Shown here piece by piece: positions 36,624 through 45,515 of a stretch of DNA of 64,000 bases. The stretch lies in assembly GCA_035509315.1 (NCBI GenBank), contig DATJLS010000033.1, forward strand, positions 201,194 to 265,193, in the 5' to 3' direction. This DNA comes from JAKAWQ01 sp035509315. GTDB lineage: Bacteria; Pseudomonadota; Alphaproteobacteria; Acetobacterales; Acetobacteraceae. The notes under the pieces are model-generated. The model saw only the letters and a list, made by a program, of their open reading frames with translations, had not been told where the DNA came from and made no database searches. The position numbers were made by a program, and so were the translations under genes. Positions within the stretch are counted from its first letter, which is position 1, and each line of letters starts with the position of its first letter.

Positions 36624-37075
36624 CCGCGCTTCCAGGGATTGGCGAAGCCGAGCCGGCGAAGGAGCCGGGCTTCGGCGAGTTCCATCCGCCTCGCCTCCCC
36701 TGCCCTGTGGTGGTCATGGCCACCGAGATGCAGTATGCCGTGGACGACCAGATGGGCGAGATGGCCGGCCGGGCTCTGGCCGGTGGCGGTGGCTTCGCGG
36801 CAGACCACGCCGAGCGCCAGCACGATCTCGTCCGAGCCTGGAAAGCTCAGAACGTTGGTCGGCCGGTTGCGGCCGCGATGGCGGGCATTGAGGCGGTGAA
36901 CCGCGCGATCCGAGGCAAGGATGACGGTGGGATTGCGGCCGGCGAGCGACGCGGCGCGCGCAGCAATGCGTTCCGCGCCCGGCACGCGCCGCCGCCAGGC
37001 CGCGTCCGCCACGATGACCGCCGCTTGCTGAAAGGGATTCCCCGCCGGAGCGGGGCTGCTACTTCCCGGTTCCAC
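36620..37075 (-). CDS. ybeY: Endoribonuclease YbeY (rRNA maturation)
   Basis: A zinc-dependent RNase needed for 16S rRNA 3' maturation and ribosome quality control. The HGILHLGGHDH motif gives zinc ligands His112, His116 and probably His122 or His120; NRPTNVLSFPG is the other family hallmark. I chose GTG 37075 (151 residues, 17-base overlap with phoH) because the preceding 55 codons of the open frame lie within phoH and have no similarity. Confidence 0.92.
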   Translation of the reverse strand: MEPGSSSPAPAGNPFQQAAVIVADAAWRRRVPGAERIAARAASLAGRNPTVILASDRAVHRLNARHRGRNRPTNVLSFPGSDEIVLALGVVCREATATGQSPAGHLAHLVVHGILHLGGHDHHRAGEARRMELAEARLLRRLGFANPWKRG

Positions 37076-38123
37076 CGTTTTCGCGCGTTCCTTCCCGCGC
37101 CCGGCTTTCGTGCCGGAGGCCGGCCAAGCGTGCCTCGTAGGCGGCAACGATTCGACCCACCAGCGGATGGCGCACGCCATCACGCGGCTCGAGCCGGGCG
37201 ACAGCAATTCCTGGCACGCCTTCGATGGTCGCCAGCGCATCGGCCAGGCCCGAAGCCGTGCCGGCCGGCAGATCGATCTGCGAAAGATCGCCGGTGACCA
37301 CCATGCGCGTGCCCTCGCCCATGCGGGTGAGGAACATCTTCATCTGAACCGGTGTCGTGTTCTGCGCCTCGTCAAGGATCGCGAAGGCATGTGCCAGTGT
37401 CCGGCCGCGCATGAAGGCGAGCGGCGCGACCTCGATCTCGCCGGTGGCCATCCGCCGCATCACCTGATCCGCCGGCATCATCTCATTGAGCGCGTCATAG
37501 AGCGGGCGGAGATAGGGATCGACCTTCTCCTTCATGTCCCCGGGCAGAAAGCCCAGCCGTTCCCCCGCTTCCACCGCCGGGCGGGAAAGCACGATCCGAT
37601 CGACCCGCCCGCTCTGCAGCATCGCCACCGCCTGGGCAACGGCGAGATAGGTCTTGCCGGTGCCGGCCGGGCCGACCGCGAAGACCATCTCGGAATTGGC
37701 GAGCATCTCCATATAAGCCGCCTGGCCGAAGCTCTGCGCGGCGACGACACCGCGCCGGGTGCGGATCGCCGGCAGATCGGGGAGCGGCAGGCGCGGGTTG
37801 GATTCGTGCTCGGCAAGACGGATCGCCGTCTCGAGCGCACCGGGGCTCATTGGCTCACCCTGCTCCAGCCGCCGGTAAAGGCCGGTCAGCGCCAGCTCGG
37901 CGGCGGCCACACGCTCCGGCTCTCCGCTCACCGCCATGCGGTTGCCGCGACAGGCAAGCCGAACCCCGAGGGCCTGTTCGAGCCGGACGAGGTGTCGGTC
38001 ATGCTCGCCGAGCAGGAGGGCAAGCAAGGCATTGTCGGAGAAATGGAGGGTCAGCGTCTTTCCTGTGACCTGGCCTGTTGGCTGGCCCGTCGGCTGGACG
38101 AGGGCGGCGGCGAGGTTGCTCAA
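37059..38123 (-). CDS. PhoH family ATPase (PhoL-type)
   Basis: 354 residues. An N-terminal KH-like region (DNALLALLLGEHDRHLVRLEQALGV) precedes the PhoH ATPase with Walker A GPAGTGKT (151-158), VLSRPAVEAGERLGFLPGDMKEKVDPYLRPLYD and Walker B AFAILDEAQNT. A role in RNA metabolism with YbeY is expected from conserved linkage. TTG 38123 overlaps the miaB TGA as TTGA and fits the family start; the 31 codons upstream are antisense debris within miaB. A short repeat encodes QPTGQPTGQVTGK near the N-terminus. Confidence 0.92.
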   Translation of the reverse strand: MSNLAAALVQPTGQPTGQVTGKTLTLHFSDNALLALLLGEHDRHLVRLEQALGVRLACRGNRMAVSGEPERVAAAELALTGLYRRLEQGEPMSPGALETAIRLAEHESNPRLPLPDLPAIRTRRGVVAAQSFGQAAYMEMLANSEMVFAVGPAGTGKTYLAVAQAVAMLQSGRVDRIVLSRPAVEAGERLGFLPGDMKEKVDPYLRPLYDALNEMMPADQVMRRMATGEIEVAPLAFMRGRTLAHAFAILDEAQNTTPVQMKMFLTRMGEGTRMVVTGDLSQIDLPAGTASGLADALATIEGVPGIAVARLEPRDGVRHPLVGRIVAAYEARLAGLRHESRAREGTRENGGTGK

Positions 38124-39532
38124 GCGGCGGCGTGCTCCTGTGGCTGGAGGGAAACGGCAGCGAGAGAATTGGGGTGGGCGGCAAGGATTCGCACGCTGCG
38201 GATACTGCCGAGCCACGCGCGCGAAGCATCCAGATGAACCGGCTGAAGATAGGGGGACCGTCCGACAAGCTGGCCGGGATGCCGCCCGGGCCCGGTGAGA
38301 AGCACCGGCAGTTCGCGCCCGACCATCATTTCGTTGAAGCGGCTCTGCTGCTCACGGAGAAGCGCCTGCAGCATGGCGAGCCGTGCCTTCTTCTCCTCCT
38401 CCGGAACCTGGCCGGGCGCGACGGCGGCTGGCGTGCCGGGGCGAGGGGAATATTTGAAGCTGAAGGCCTGGGCGAAGCCAACCGTGCGCACGAGCGCCAG
38501 GGTGGCCGCGAAATCGGCCTCGCTCTCGCCGGGATGGCCGACGATGAAGTCGGAGGAGAGGGCGATATCGGGCCGGACTGCCCGTAGCCGCTCGACGATC
38601 CGGAGATAGTCGGCCGCGCGGTGCCGCCGGTTCATCCGGGTGAGCACGGCATCGGAGCCGGATTGCACCGGCAGATGAAGGAATGGCATCAGCGCCGGAA
38701 TTGAACCATGCGCCGCGATCAGCGCGTCCGTCATGTCGCGGGGATGGGAGGTGGTGTAGCGCAGCCGGAGCAGGCCCGGGATCTCGGCCAGCGCGCGAAG
38801 CAGCCGGGCAAGCGTCCAATCCCTGGCGTCCGGGCCGGCGCCACGCCAGGCATTCACGTTCTGGCCGAGCAGGGTGATCTCCCGTGCGCCCGAAGCGACG
38901 AGCTGCCGCGCCTCGGCGAGCACGGCGGCGGCAGGACGGCTCTGCTCGGCGCCGCGCGTATAGGGCACGACGCAGAAGCTGCAGAACTTGTCGCAGCCTT
39001 CCTGGATCGCGAGGAAGGCGACCGGGCCGGCGGCAAAGGCACGCTGCTCTGGCAGGAAATCGAATTTTGGCTCGGCCGGAAACTCGGTATCGATCGCCTT
39101 GCCCTCCACCTCGACACGCGCAAGGAGGGAAGGCAGGCGGTGGTAGGTCTGGGGTCCGAACACCAGATCGACGAAGGGCGCGCGGGCCAGAATCTCCGCC
39201 CCCGCGGCCTGGGCGACACAACCCGCCACCGCAAGCCTGAGGCGCCCGCCGGAGGCCGCGCGCGATTCTTTCAGCCGCCTCAGCCGGCCAAGCTCGGAAA
39301 AGAGCTTCTCTGCGGCATGTTCGCGGATATGGCAGGTATTGAGGATGATGAGATCGGCATCGCCAGGGTCCGCTGCCTGGCGATAGCCGGCCGCGGCAAG
39401 CACGTCGGCCATTCGGTCGCTGTCGTACACGTTCATCTGGCAGCCCCAGGTGATGACGTGCACACGTCGCGATCCGGACACGGTTGGCGTCTCTCCGTTC
39501 GCCGCGGAGATTGGTATGCTCCCCGCGCTCAC
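38120..39532 (-). CDS. miaB: tRNA-2-methylthio-N6-dimethylallyladenosine synthase
   Basis: A radical-SAM methylthiotransferase modifying A37 of tRNAs. Three N-terminal cluster cysteines (Cys31 in WGCQMNVYDS, Cys67 in NTCHIRE, Cys105 in AGCVAQ) and the SAM cluster CDKFCSFC (Cys180/184/187) are all present, with a C-terminal TRAM domain. GTG 39532 overlaps the acyltransferase stop as GTGA and is preferred over ATG 39553. The protein is 470 residues. Confidence 0.95.
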   Translation of the reverse strand: MSAGSIPISAANGETPTVSGSRRVHVITWGCQMNVYDSDRMADVLAAAGYRQAADPGDADLIILNTCHIREHAAEKLFSELGRLRRLKESRAASGGRLRLAVAGCVAQAAGAEILARAPFVDLVFGPQTYHRLPSLLARVEVEGKAIDTEFPAEPKFDFLPEQRAFAAGPVAFLAIQEGCDKFCSFCVVPYTRGAEQSRPAAAVLAEARQLVASGAREITLLGQNVNAWRGAGPDARDWTLARLLRALAEIPGLLRLRYTTSHPRDMTDALIAAHGSIPALMPFLHLPVQSGSDAVLTRMNRRHRAADYLRIVERLRAVRPDIALSSDFIVGHPGESEADFAATLALVRTVGFAQAFSFKYSPRPGTPAAVAPGQVPEEEKKARLAMLQALLREQQSRFNEMMVGRELPVLLTGPGRHPGQLVGRSPYLQPVHLDASRAWLGSIRSVRILAAHPNSLAAVSLQPQEHAAA

Positions 39533-40563
39533 GCCGCATCCCCCGCCCGGCATGGCCCGGCGGAATAAGGCGGGATCGGGGATGCTGCCATGCTGCGCAG
39601 CAAGGGCTCGGGTGCAACCTCCGGCTTTTGCGGGGAGTTTGCCAGATTCGATGCAGGACGTGTCAAGCGACCGTTTGGGGGCAGTGAGGCGGACAACGGA
39701 ATCGCAGCGCGGTTTTGGCGCAGCGCCGCAGCGCCCTCCGCCACCACCTGCCAGAGCACGCGTGCAAGAAGCTTGCGGTCCGGGCAGGTGAGAGGATCGA
39801 ACGGAGCGTGCAGCACCACGGTTGCCCTGAGGCCGTGATGTTGGGCGAGCCGCCAGAAATGCGGGCCGATTTCCATGTCTCCATACCAGGCGAAGAGCGG
39901 GCGCGTCCCGAGCAGCGACGGCAGGCCGTCGAGTCGGTCATAGACGACCGAGACCGGTTGCAGGATCGGCGGAGTCTCGGTCTCGGCAAGGGCAAAAAAA
40001 CTCGAACGGAAGGGCAGCACCCGCGCCCCGTCGGAGGTCGTTCCTTCGGGAAAGAGGATGAGGTCGTCGCCGGCCTCCAGCCGTTCGCGAATCGCCGCAT
40101 TCTCGACCCCGGTCCGGGTCTTGAGACGACTGACGAAGATCGTCCGCCCAAGCCGGGCGATGGTGCGGACAAGCGGCCAGGCGCCGACCTCCGCCTTGGC
40201 GATGAAGCACGCTTCCAGCGTGCCGCCGAGCACCGGGATGTCCAGCCACGAGGAATGATTGGAGACATAGACGACGCGGCGGCCATTGCCGTGCGCCGAG
40301 CCCCCGATGACGCGCACCTTGAGGCCGATCAGTCGATAGAAATTGCGCCAGTAGATGCGGGCAAAGCTCACCCGCCCGCGGCCGGGCAGCACGATCAGGA
40401 CCGCTTGCACGGGCACTGAGACGAAGGTCCAGAGCACAACTCCAAGCCCGCGCCCGATCACCCGCAGCCAACGGCGCACGCGGCTGCGCCGGCCACCGAG
40501 CGGCCGCACCGGCACAGCATGCCGCCAAGGGGTAAGAGCGGTCCGTTTCGACGCCACTTCCAT
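39529..40563 (-). CDS. 1-acyl-sn-glycerol-3-phosphate acyltransferase-like protein (PlsC/LplT fold)
   Basis: 344 residues. An amphipathic/hydrophobic segment near 38-60 (GLGVVLWTFVSVPVQAVLIVL) is followed by the HX4D motif in NHSSWLD (His103-Asp108) and the FPEGTTSDG block, both needed for acyl transfer to lysophosphatidate. The C-terminal 40 residues are low complexity and overlap the miaB start. Phospholipid synthesis or ornithine-lipid-type acylation are both possible. It heads the leftward train ending with the CBS gene. Confidence 0.9.
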   Translation of the reverse strand: MEVASKRTALTPWRHAVPVRPLGGRRSRVRRWLRVIGRGLGVVLWTFVSVPVQAVLIVLPGRGRVSFARIYWRNFYRLIGLKVRVIGGSAHGNGRRVVYVSNHSSWLDIPVLGGTLEACFIAKAEVGAWPLVRTIARLGRTIFVSRLKTRTGVENAAIRERLEAGDDLILFPEGTTSDGARVLPFRSSFFALAETETPPILQPVSVVYDRLDGLPSLLGTRPLFAWYGDMEIGPHFWRLAQHHGLRATVVLHAPFDPLTCPDRKLLARVLWQVVAEGAAALRQNRAAIPLSASLPPNGRLTRPASNLANSPQKPEVAPEPLLRSMAASPIPPYSAGPCRAGDAA

Positions 40564-40685
40564 GCCGCCCGATTAGCGCGGGGCGCGCCCAGGGACAATC
40601 GTGACAGTCGCAGCGGAAATCTCGCGGGCAATCGTATAGCCCGCGTCGCGTTGCCTCGCCGCCGCCCTCGTCTGAAGCCTCGCAG

Positions 40686-41351
40686 TCAGTCCGCGGCGAG
40701 CGCCATGCGGCTCGGTGCCAGGACCTTCGTCACGTAGTCCTCGACCGAAGCGGCGATCTCCCCGGCATGCTCGGCGAACACGTGGTCGGCGCCGCGCAGC
40801 ACCCGATAGTCGATCCGCACACCCTTCTGGGTGTTGAGCTTTTCGACCAGCTTCGCAACTGCAGGCTCAGGAACCAGATCGTCGGCATCCCCATGCAGCA
40901 TCAGCCCGCCGCCCGGACAGGGGGCGAGGAAGCCGAAATCATAGTGATTGGCCGGTGGGGCAATGCTGATCCAGCCCGAGATCTCGGGTCGGCGCATCAG
41001 GAGCTGCATGCCGACGAAAGCGCCGAACGAATAGCCGGCAATCCAGAGGCCGCCGGAGTTCGGGTTTACCATCTGCATCCAGTCGAGCGCGGCGGCGGCG
41101 TCGCTGATCTCGCCCACGCCGCCGTCATAGCGGCCCTGGCTTCGGCCCACACCGCGGAAATTGAAGCGCATCGCGGAGAAGCCGAGCTTCTGGAATGTCT
41201 GATAGAGCGTGAAGGTGACGCGATTGTTCATCGTCCCGCCGTGAAGCGGATGCGGATGCAAAACAAGCGCGAGCGGCGCCCCACGATCGCGCGAATGATG
41301 GTAACGACCTTCCAACCGGCCATCCGGGCCAGCGAACATCACCTCAGGCAT
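40686..41351 (-). CDS. Alpha/beta hydrolase (serine aminopeptidase S33-like)
   Basis: 221 residues. LALVLHPHPLHGGTMNNRV, MRFNFRGVGRSQGRYDGG, nucleophile elbow GYSFGAF, LMLHGDADDLVPEP and GADHVFAEH (catalytic His) identify the common bacterial family of small hydrolases of unknown substrate. Start MPEVMFAGPDG at 41351 was chosen by family alignment. It is divergent from cysE. Confidence 0.9.
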   Translation of the reverse strand: MPEVMFAGPDGRLEGRYHHSRDRGAPLALVLHPHPLHGGTMNNRVTFTLYQTFQKLGFSAMRFNFRGVGRSQGRYDGGVGEISDAAAALDWMQMVNPNSGGLWIAGYSFGAFVGMQLLMRRPEISGWISIAPPANHYDFGFLAPCPGGGLMLHGDADDLVPEPAVAKLVEKLNTQKGVRIDYRVLRGADHVFAEHAGEIAASVEDYVTKVLAPSRMALAAD

Positions 41352-41721
41352 GGCGTTCTGACTTCCGTTTCCTGTGCCGGCCCGGCCCACGGGCAAACCG
41401 CGCAACCGCAGACGGACATCCCCGATCCGATTCCGCCCGGTGCGTCACCCTCGCGTGCGGATCGGCGGACCCGGTGCCGCCGGACAGAAGGCAGATAGGA
41501 ACAGGCCACGCTCTGGACATCCCCCGTCAAATGAATTCTTGACCATTTGGGTCGGGAAAAATAGCCTTTGCGACAGCAGCAACGGCCGCTGTCCAGCCTG
41601 ATTGCTGCCTGCCTTGCCTCCTTTTGCTCCCGCCGATCCGTACGCGGCCCCGGTCGGGCTCGAAATCCAGGGCAGCCGCACTATAGGGTGGTGAGACAGG
41701 CTTTCATAACGGAAATGTCGC
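41352..41721. other. Divergent intergenic region upstream of cysE
   Basis: No gene is seen. It presumably carries the promoters of the hydrolase (leftward) and the cysE operon (rightward). I do not see a convincing Rrf2/IscR site by eye. Confidence 0.4.
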
Positions 41722-42399
41722 ATGGCCTTCATGTTCCTGCGTGAGACCATTCGCGCGTACCGCGAACGCGATCCGGCCGCGCGCTCGAATCTCGAAGTTC
41801 TTCTTTGCTATCCTGGATTGCACGCGGTGCTCTGGCATCGGGCGGCGCAGGCCTTCTGGCGATGGCGGCTCCACCTGTTGGGGCGCTTTGTCTCGCATCT
41901 CGGCCGTTTCCTTACGGGCATCGAGATTCATCCCGCCGCCAAGCTCGGCCGCCGGCTAGTGATCGATCATGGGATGGGCGTGGTGATCGGCGAGACCGCC
42001 GAGGTCGGCGATGATTGCTATCTCTACCATCAGGTGACGTTGGGCGGGACATCCTCGCTCAAGGGGAAGCGTCATCCGACGATCGGCAGTCGGGTGATCA
42101 TCGGCGCGGGGGCGAAAGTGCTGGGGCCGATCACGGTGGGTGACGATGCAAGGGTGGGCGCCAATGCCGTGGTGGTGCAGGCAGTGCCTGCCGGGACCAC
42201 GGTGGTGGGTGTGCCGGCGCGGCCTGTCGATCGCCGCGCCGCGCGCGATGCCGTGCGCGGCGCCTCCTATGGCACGCCCTGCGACGGCGAGCTCGATCCG
42301 CTGCTCAAGGACGTCGAGTCGCTTCGGGCCGAGCTCACCGAGGTGGAGGCGCGGGTCGCCCGGCTCGCCGCTGCGCGCCGCGAACCTGCGGCCGAGTAG
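41722..42399 (+). CDS. cysE: Serine O-acetyltransferase
   Basis: 225 residues. Acetylates serine for cysteine synthesis. An N-terminal helical part (FLRETIRAYRERDPAARSNLEVLL) leads into left-handed beta-helix hexapeptide repeats: IEIHPAAKLGRRLVIDHGMGVVIGETAEVGDDCYLYHQVTLGG and HPTIGSRVIIGAGAKVLGPITVGD. HGMGVVIGETA holds the active-site histidine. The C-terminal 30 residues are a charged helix. First gene of the operon leading to the Rrf2 regulator and desulfurases. Confidence 0.95.
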   Translation: MAFMFLRETIRAYRERDPAARSNLEVLLCYPGLHAVLWHRAAQAFWRWRLHLLGRFVSHLGRFLTGIEIHPAAKLGRRLVIDHGMGVVIGETAEVGDDCYLYHQVTLGGTSSLKGKRHPTIGSRVIIGAGAKVLGPITVGDDARVGANAVVVQAVPAGTTVVGVPARPVDRRAARDAVRGASYGTPCDGELDPLLKDVESLRAELTEVEARVARLAAARREPAAE

Positions 42400-42407
42400 G
42401 GTTTCCG

Positions 42408-42887
42408 GTGCAGGTCACTGCGCGCGGGCGCTATGCCGTCATGGCCATGGTCGATCTCGCCGGATGTGTCTGCCGGCCGGAGGCATGTTGCCGCGCGGTG
42501 CGGCTGACCGAAATCGCAGAGCGGCAGGGAATCAGCCTCGCCTTTCTCGAGCAGATCTTCTGTCGTTTGCGCCAGGCGGGCCTAGTTTCCGCGGCCCGTG
42601 GCCCGGGGGGCGGTTATCGTCTTGCCCGCCCGGCTGCGGAGATCCCGATCATCGAGATCCTTCGCGGTGCCGGCGAGCCGATCCGCACCACCCGTTGCAG
42701 CCCGGGCGGCGGGCCCTGCATGAAGCCGCCCGCTGGGGGGCCGCCCGAACGCGAGCCGAGGGGGCGCTGCGAGACCCATGATCTCTGGGCGGCACTGGGA
42801 AACGAAATCGAGCGATTCCTTGCCTCGGTCACACTCGCCGACGTGATTGGAAAGCGCCTCACAGAACCGGAGGTAGCGGCGGCATGA
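42408..42887 (+). CDS. Rrf2 family regulator, IscR-like
   Basis: 159 residues, GTG start. The winged helix is clear (ARGRYAVMAMVDLA, ISLAFLEQIFCRLRQAGLVSAARGPGGGYRLAR). Cluster-ligand candidates are Cys97, Cys104, Cys121 and His124. In IscR the three cysteines are closely spaced, but here 17 residues including a Pro/Gly-rich insert separate the second and third. Extra cysteines (20, 22, 27, 28) occur near the N-terminus. A [2Fe-2S] sensor of Fe-S demand is expected. It overlaps the next gene by 4 bases. Confidence 0.9.
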   Translation: MQVTARGRYAVMAMVDLAGCVCRPEACCRAVRLTEIAERQGISLAFLEQIFCRLRQAGLVSAARGPGGGYRLARPAAEIPIIEILRGAGEPIRTTRCSPGGGPCMKPPAGGPPEREPRGRCETHDLWAALGNEIERFLASVTLADVIGKRLTEPEVAAA

Positions 42888-43978
42888 TCTATCTCGACGC
42901 CAATGCTGCCGAGCCCCTCCGCCCCACCGCCAGGATCGCGATGATCGAAGCGCTCGGGCAAGTCGGCAATCCATCCTCGGTGCACGGACCGGGCCGCGCC
43001 GCCCGCCGCATCCTCGAGAATGCAAGGGAGAGCCTCACCGCAAACTTTGGCGCCCGTCCCACCGACCTTGTCTTCACTTCCGGCGGCACCGAGGCGGATG
43101 CGCTCGCGCTCCATGCCCTCTCACCCGGCTTGCGGCGGGTGATCATCGGCGCCACCGAGCATGATGCCGTTCGCGCTGCAGCCCCGGAGGCCGCGATCCT
43201 GCCGGTCGATTCCTCCGGCGTGGCAGACCTTGCGACGCTCGAGGCCATACTGGCCGAAGAGGGGCCCGCGCTCGTGGCGCTCATGCTCGCCAACAACGAG
43301 ACGGGCGTACTCCACCCCATCGCCGAGGCGGCACGGCTCTGCCGCCGTTTCGGCGCCCTTCTCCATGTCGATGCCGTTCAGGCAGCCGGCCGCGTCGCGT
43401 TCAATTTCGCGACTCTTGGGGCGGCCAGCCTCGCCCTGTCATCCCATAAGGTGGGCGGCCCGGCCGGTGCCGGCGCCCTCCTTCTCGCCCCCGAGGTCGC
43501 AGAGCATTTCCGGCCGCTGATCGGAGGGGGCGGACAGGAACGTGGCCGCCGTGGCGGCACACCCGCCCTCGCCGCCATCGCCGGCTTTGCCGCGGCCGCG
43601 CACGAGGCGCTGGCAACTCCCTCCGCGCTCGGCCCTCTGCGCGATGCTGCCGAGCTTGCGGCACGGACGGCGGGCGCGGTCGTCCTCGGCGCGGATGCCC
43701 CGCGACTGGACAATACGACCACGCTTGCCCTGCCCGGCCTCAAGGCCGAGACGCAGGTGATCGCGCTCGATCTCGCGGGCATCGCCGTCTCCGCGGGGGC
43801 GGCTTGCAGCTCCGGCAAGGTTGCGGAGAGCCATGTGCTGAAGGCGATGGGGGCGGGTGCGCTTGCCGGCCAGGCGATCCGCGTCTCGCTGCCATGGAAC
43901 GCGAGCGAGGAAGATGTGCAGCGTTTCGCGACCGCCTATGCGGAGATGGCTGCCCGCCTTCTGCGCCGCGCCGCCTGA
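42884..43978 (+). CDS. Cysteine desulfurase-like class V aminotransferase (first of two)
   Basis: 364 residues. NPSSVHGPGR, TSGGTEADALAL, HVDAVQAAGR, PLP lysine Lys189 in LSSHKVGGPAG, and active-site Cys308 in SAGAACSSGKV are all present. It would release sulfur from cysteine as a persulfide. It is shorter and more diverged than the IscS-type gene immediately downstream. Two desulfurases in tandem behind an IscR-type gene are seen in several alphaproteobacteria. Confidence 0.92.
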   Translation: MIYLDANAAEPLRPTARIAMIEALGQVGNPSSVHGPGRAARRILENARESLTANFGARPTDLVFTSGGTEADALALHALSPGLRRVIIGATEHDAVRAAAPEAAILPVDSSGVADLATLEAILAEEGPALVALMLANNETGVLHPIAEAARLCRRFGALLHVDAVQAAGRVAFNFATLGAASLALSSHKVGGPAGAGALLLAPEVAEHFRPLIGGGGQERGRRGGTPALAAIAGFAAAAHEALATPSALGPLRDAAELAARTAGAVVLGADAPRLDNTTTLALPGLKAETQVIALDLAGIAVSAGAACSSGKVAESHVLKAMGAGALAGQAIRVSLPWNASEEDVQRFATAYAEMAARLLRRAA

Positions 43979-43994
43979 TCCCAAATTCACCCCC

Positions 43995-45161
43995 ATGCAG
44001 CGCCCGAACCGGCCGATCTATCTCGACAATCAGGCGACCACGCCGTGCGACCCGCGGGTGCTCGAAGCAATGCTCCCCTGGTTTGCCGAGCGTTTCGGCA
44101 ATCCATCGAGCGTTGAGCACGCGTTCGGCCGCGACGCTGAGGCAGCGGTGGAAGAGGCGCGCGGCTTCGTGGCCGCCCTCATCGGCGCGGCGGCCTCCGA
44201 GATCGTTTTCACCTCCGGGGCGACCGAGAGCAACAACCTCGCGATCAAGGGCGCGGCCCGATTCGCCCGGTCCGTGGGAGATTCGCGCCGGCGCATCATC
44301 ACCGTCGCGACCGAGCACAAATGCGTGCTCGAATCGATGCGCGATCTGGGCCAGGAGGGTTTTGCGCCGGTCTTTCTGCCGGTGGGCGCGGACGGGCTCC
44401 TCGACCCGGAGGCGCTTGGCGCGGCGCTTGCCGATCCGACGCTTCTGGTCAGCGTGATGGCGGTCAACAACGAGACCGGCGTGATCCAGGACATCCCAGC
44501 CCTTGCCGCGATGGCGCACGCGGCGGGCACCCTCTTCCACACCGATGCGGCGCAGGCCGGGGGGAAAATCCCGATCGATGTGCGGGCCTGGGATATCGAC
44601 CTTCTCTCGCTCAGTGGCCACAAGATCTACGGCCCGAAAGGGGTCGGCGCGCTCTTCGTCCGCCGCCGCCCCCGCGTGCGGCTCACACCCCTTTTTTCCG
44701 GCGGCGGGCAGGAACGCGGCCTACGCTCAGGCACACTCCCGGCGCCGCTGGTCGTCGGCCTCGGTGAAGCCGCCCGCCTCGCTCTTGCGGAGTGCGAGGA
44801 GGATCGGGCACGGATCACCACCCTGCGGACCCGGCTGCTCGCCGCCCTCAGCGCCGCGGTCCCGGGGCTCAGGGTGAATGGCGCTCCGAATGCGCGGATC
44901 GCCGGCAACCTCAACCTCACCTTCCCCGAGGCGACGGCGGCGCGGTTGATGGAGGCTGCACCCGATCTTTGCGTGTCCACCGGCTCGGCCTGCTCCTCGG
45001 CGGCGATCGAGCCTTCCTACGTGCTTCGCGCGATGGGCCTGTCAACGGAAGAGGCGGGGCGCACCTTGCGCATCGGTATCGGACGATTTACCTCCGCCGC
45101 CGATGTCGATTTCGCCGCCACCGCCCTGGCCGCGGCCCATGCGGCCGCACTGGCGGCCTGA
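43995..45161 (+). CDS. iscS: Cysteine desulfurase, IscS type
   Basis: 388 residues. IYLDNQATTPCDPRVLEAMLP, FGNPSSVEHAFG, TSGATESNNLAIKG, ATEHKCVLES, PLP lysine Lys210 in SGHKIYGPKG and catalytic Cys333 in STGSACSSAAIEPS. Supplies sulfur for Fe-S clusters and for tRNA thiolation by MnmA, encoded two genes downstream. Start ATG 43995 is where family similarity begins. No iscU or iscA follows. Confidence 0.94.
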   Translation: MQRPNRPIYLDNQATTPCDPRVLEAMLPWFAERFGNPSSVEHAFGRDAEAAVEEARGFVAALIGAAASEIVFTSGATESNNLAIKGAARFARSVGDSRRRIITVATEHKCVLESMRDLGQEGFAPVFLPVGADGLLDPEALGAALADPTLLVSVMAVNNETGVIQDIPALAAMAHAAGTLFHTDAAQAGGKIPIDVRAWDIDLLSLSGHKIYGPKGVGALFVRRRPRVRLTPLFSGGGQERGLRSGTLPAPLVVGLGEAARLALAECEEDRARITTLRTRLLAALSAAVPGLRVNGAPNARIAGNLNLTFPEATAARLMEAAPDLCVSTGSACSSAAIEPSYVLRAMGLSTEEAGRTLRIGIGRFTSAADVDFAATALAAAHAAALAA

Positions 45162-45171
45162 GGAATCCCCG

Positions 45172-45507
45172 ATGCCGCGCATGACCTTCATTGAGCGCGA
45201 TGGCACGCGCCGCGAGGTCGAGGCCCCCCTCGGCCTCTCGGTGCTTGAGATCGCGCATCGGCACGGGGTGGATATCGAGGGGGCATGCGAAGGCTCGCTT
45301 GCCTGCTCGACCTGCCATGTCATTGTCGATTCGGCTTGGTTCCGCAAGCTCGAGGCCCCGACCGAGGACGAGGAGGACATGCTCGACCTCGCCTTCGGGC
45401 TCGAGGAGACCTCGCGTCTCGGCTGCCAGATCGTGATGACCGAGGCTCTTGACGGGTTGGTTGTCCGCCTGCCCGCCGGCAGCCGCAATCTCCTCAACGA
45501 CGGGTGA
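45172..45507 (+). CDS. fdx: [2Fe-2S] ferredoxin, Isc-type
   Basis: 111 residues. Cluster ligands Cys39, Cys45, Cys48 and Cys85 in GACEGSLACSTCHVIV and RLGCQIVM follow the adrenodoxin-like CX5CX2C spacing. DEEDMLDLAFGLEETSRLGCQI is the family tail. Provides electrons for Fe-S assembly. Start MPRMTFIERDG at 45172. Confidence 0.94.
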   Translation: MPRMTFIERDGTRREVEAPLGLSVLEIAHRHGVDIEGACEGSLACSTCHVIVDSAWFRKLEAPTEDEEDMLDLAFGLEETSRLGCQIVMTEALDGLVVRLPAGSRNLLNDG

Positions 45508-45515
45508 GGCGAGGC

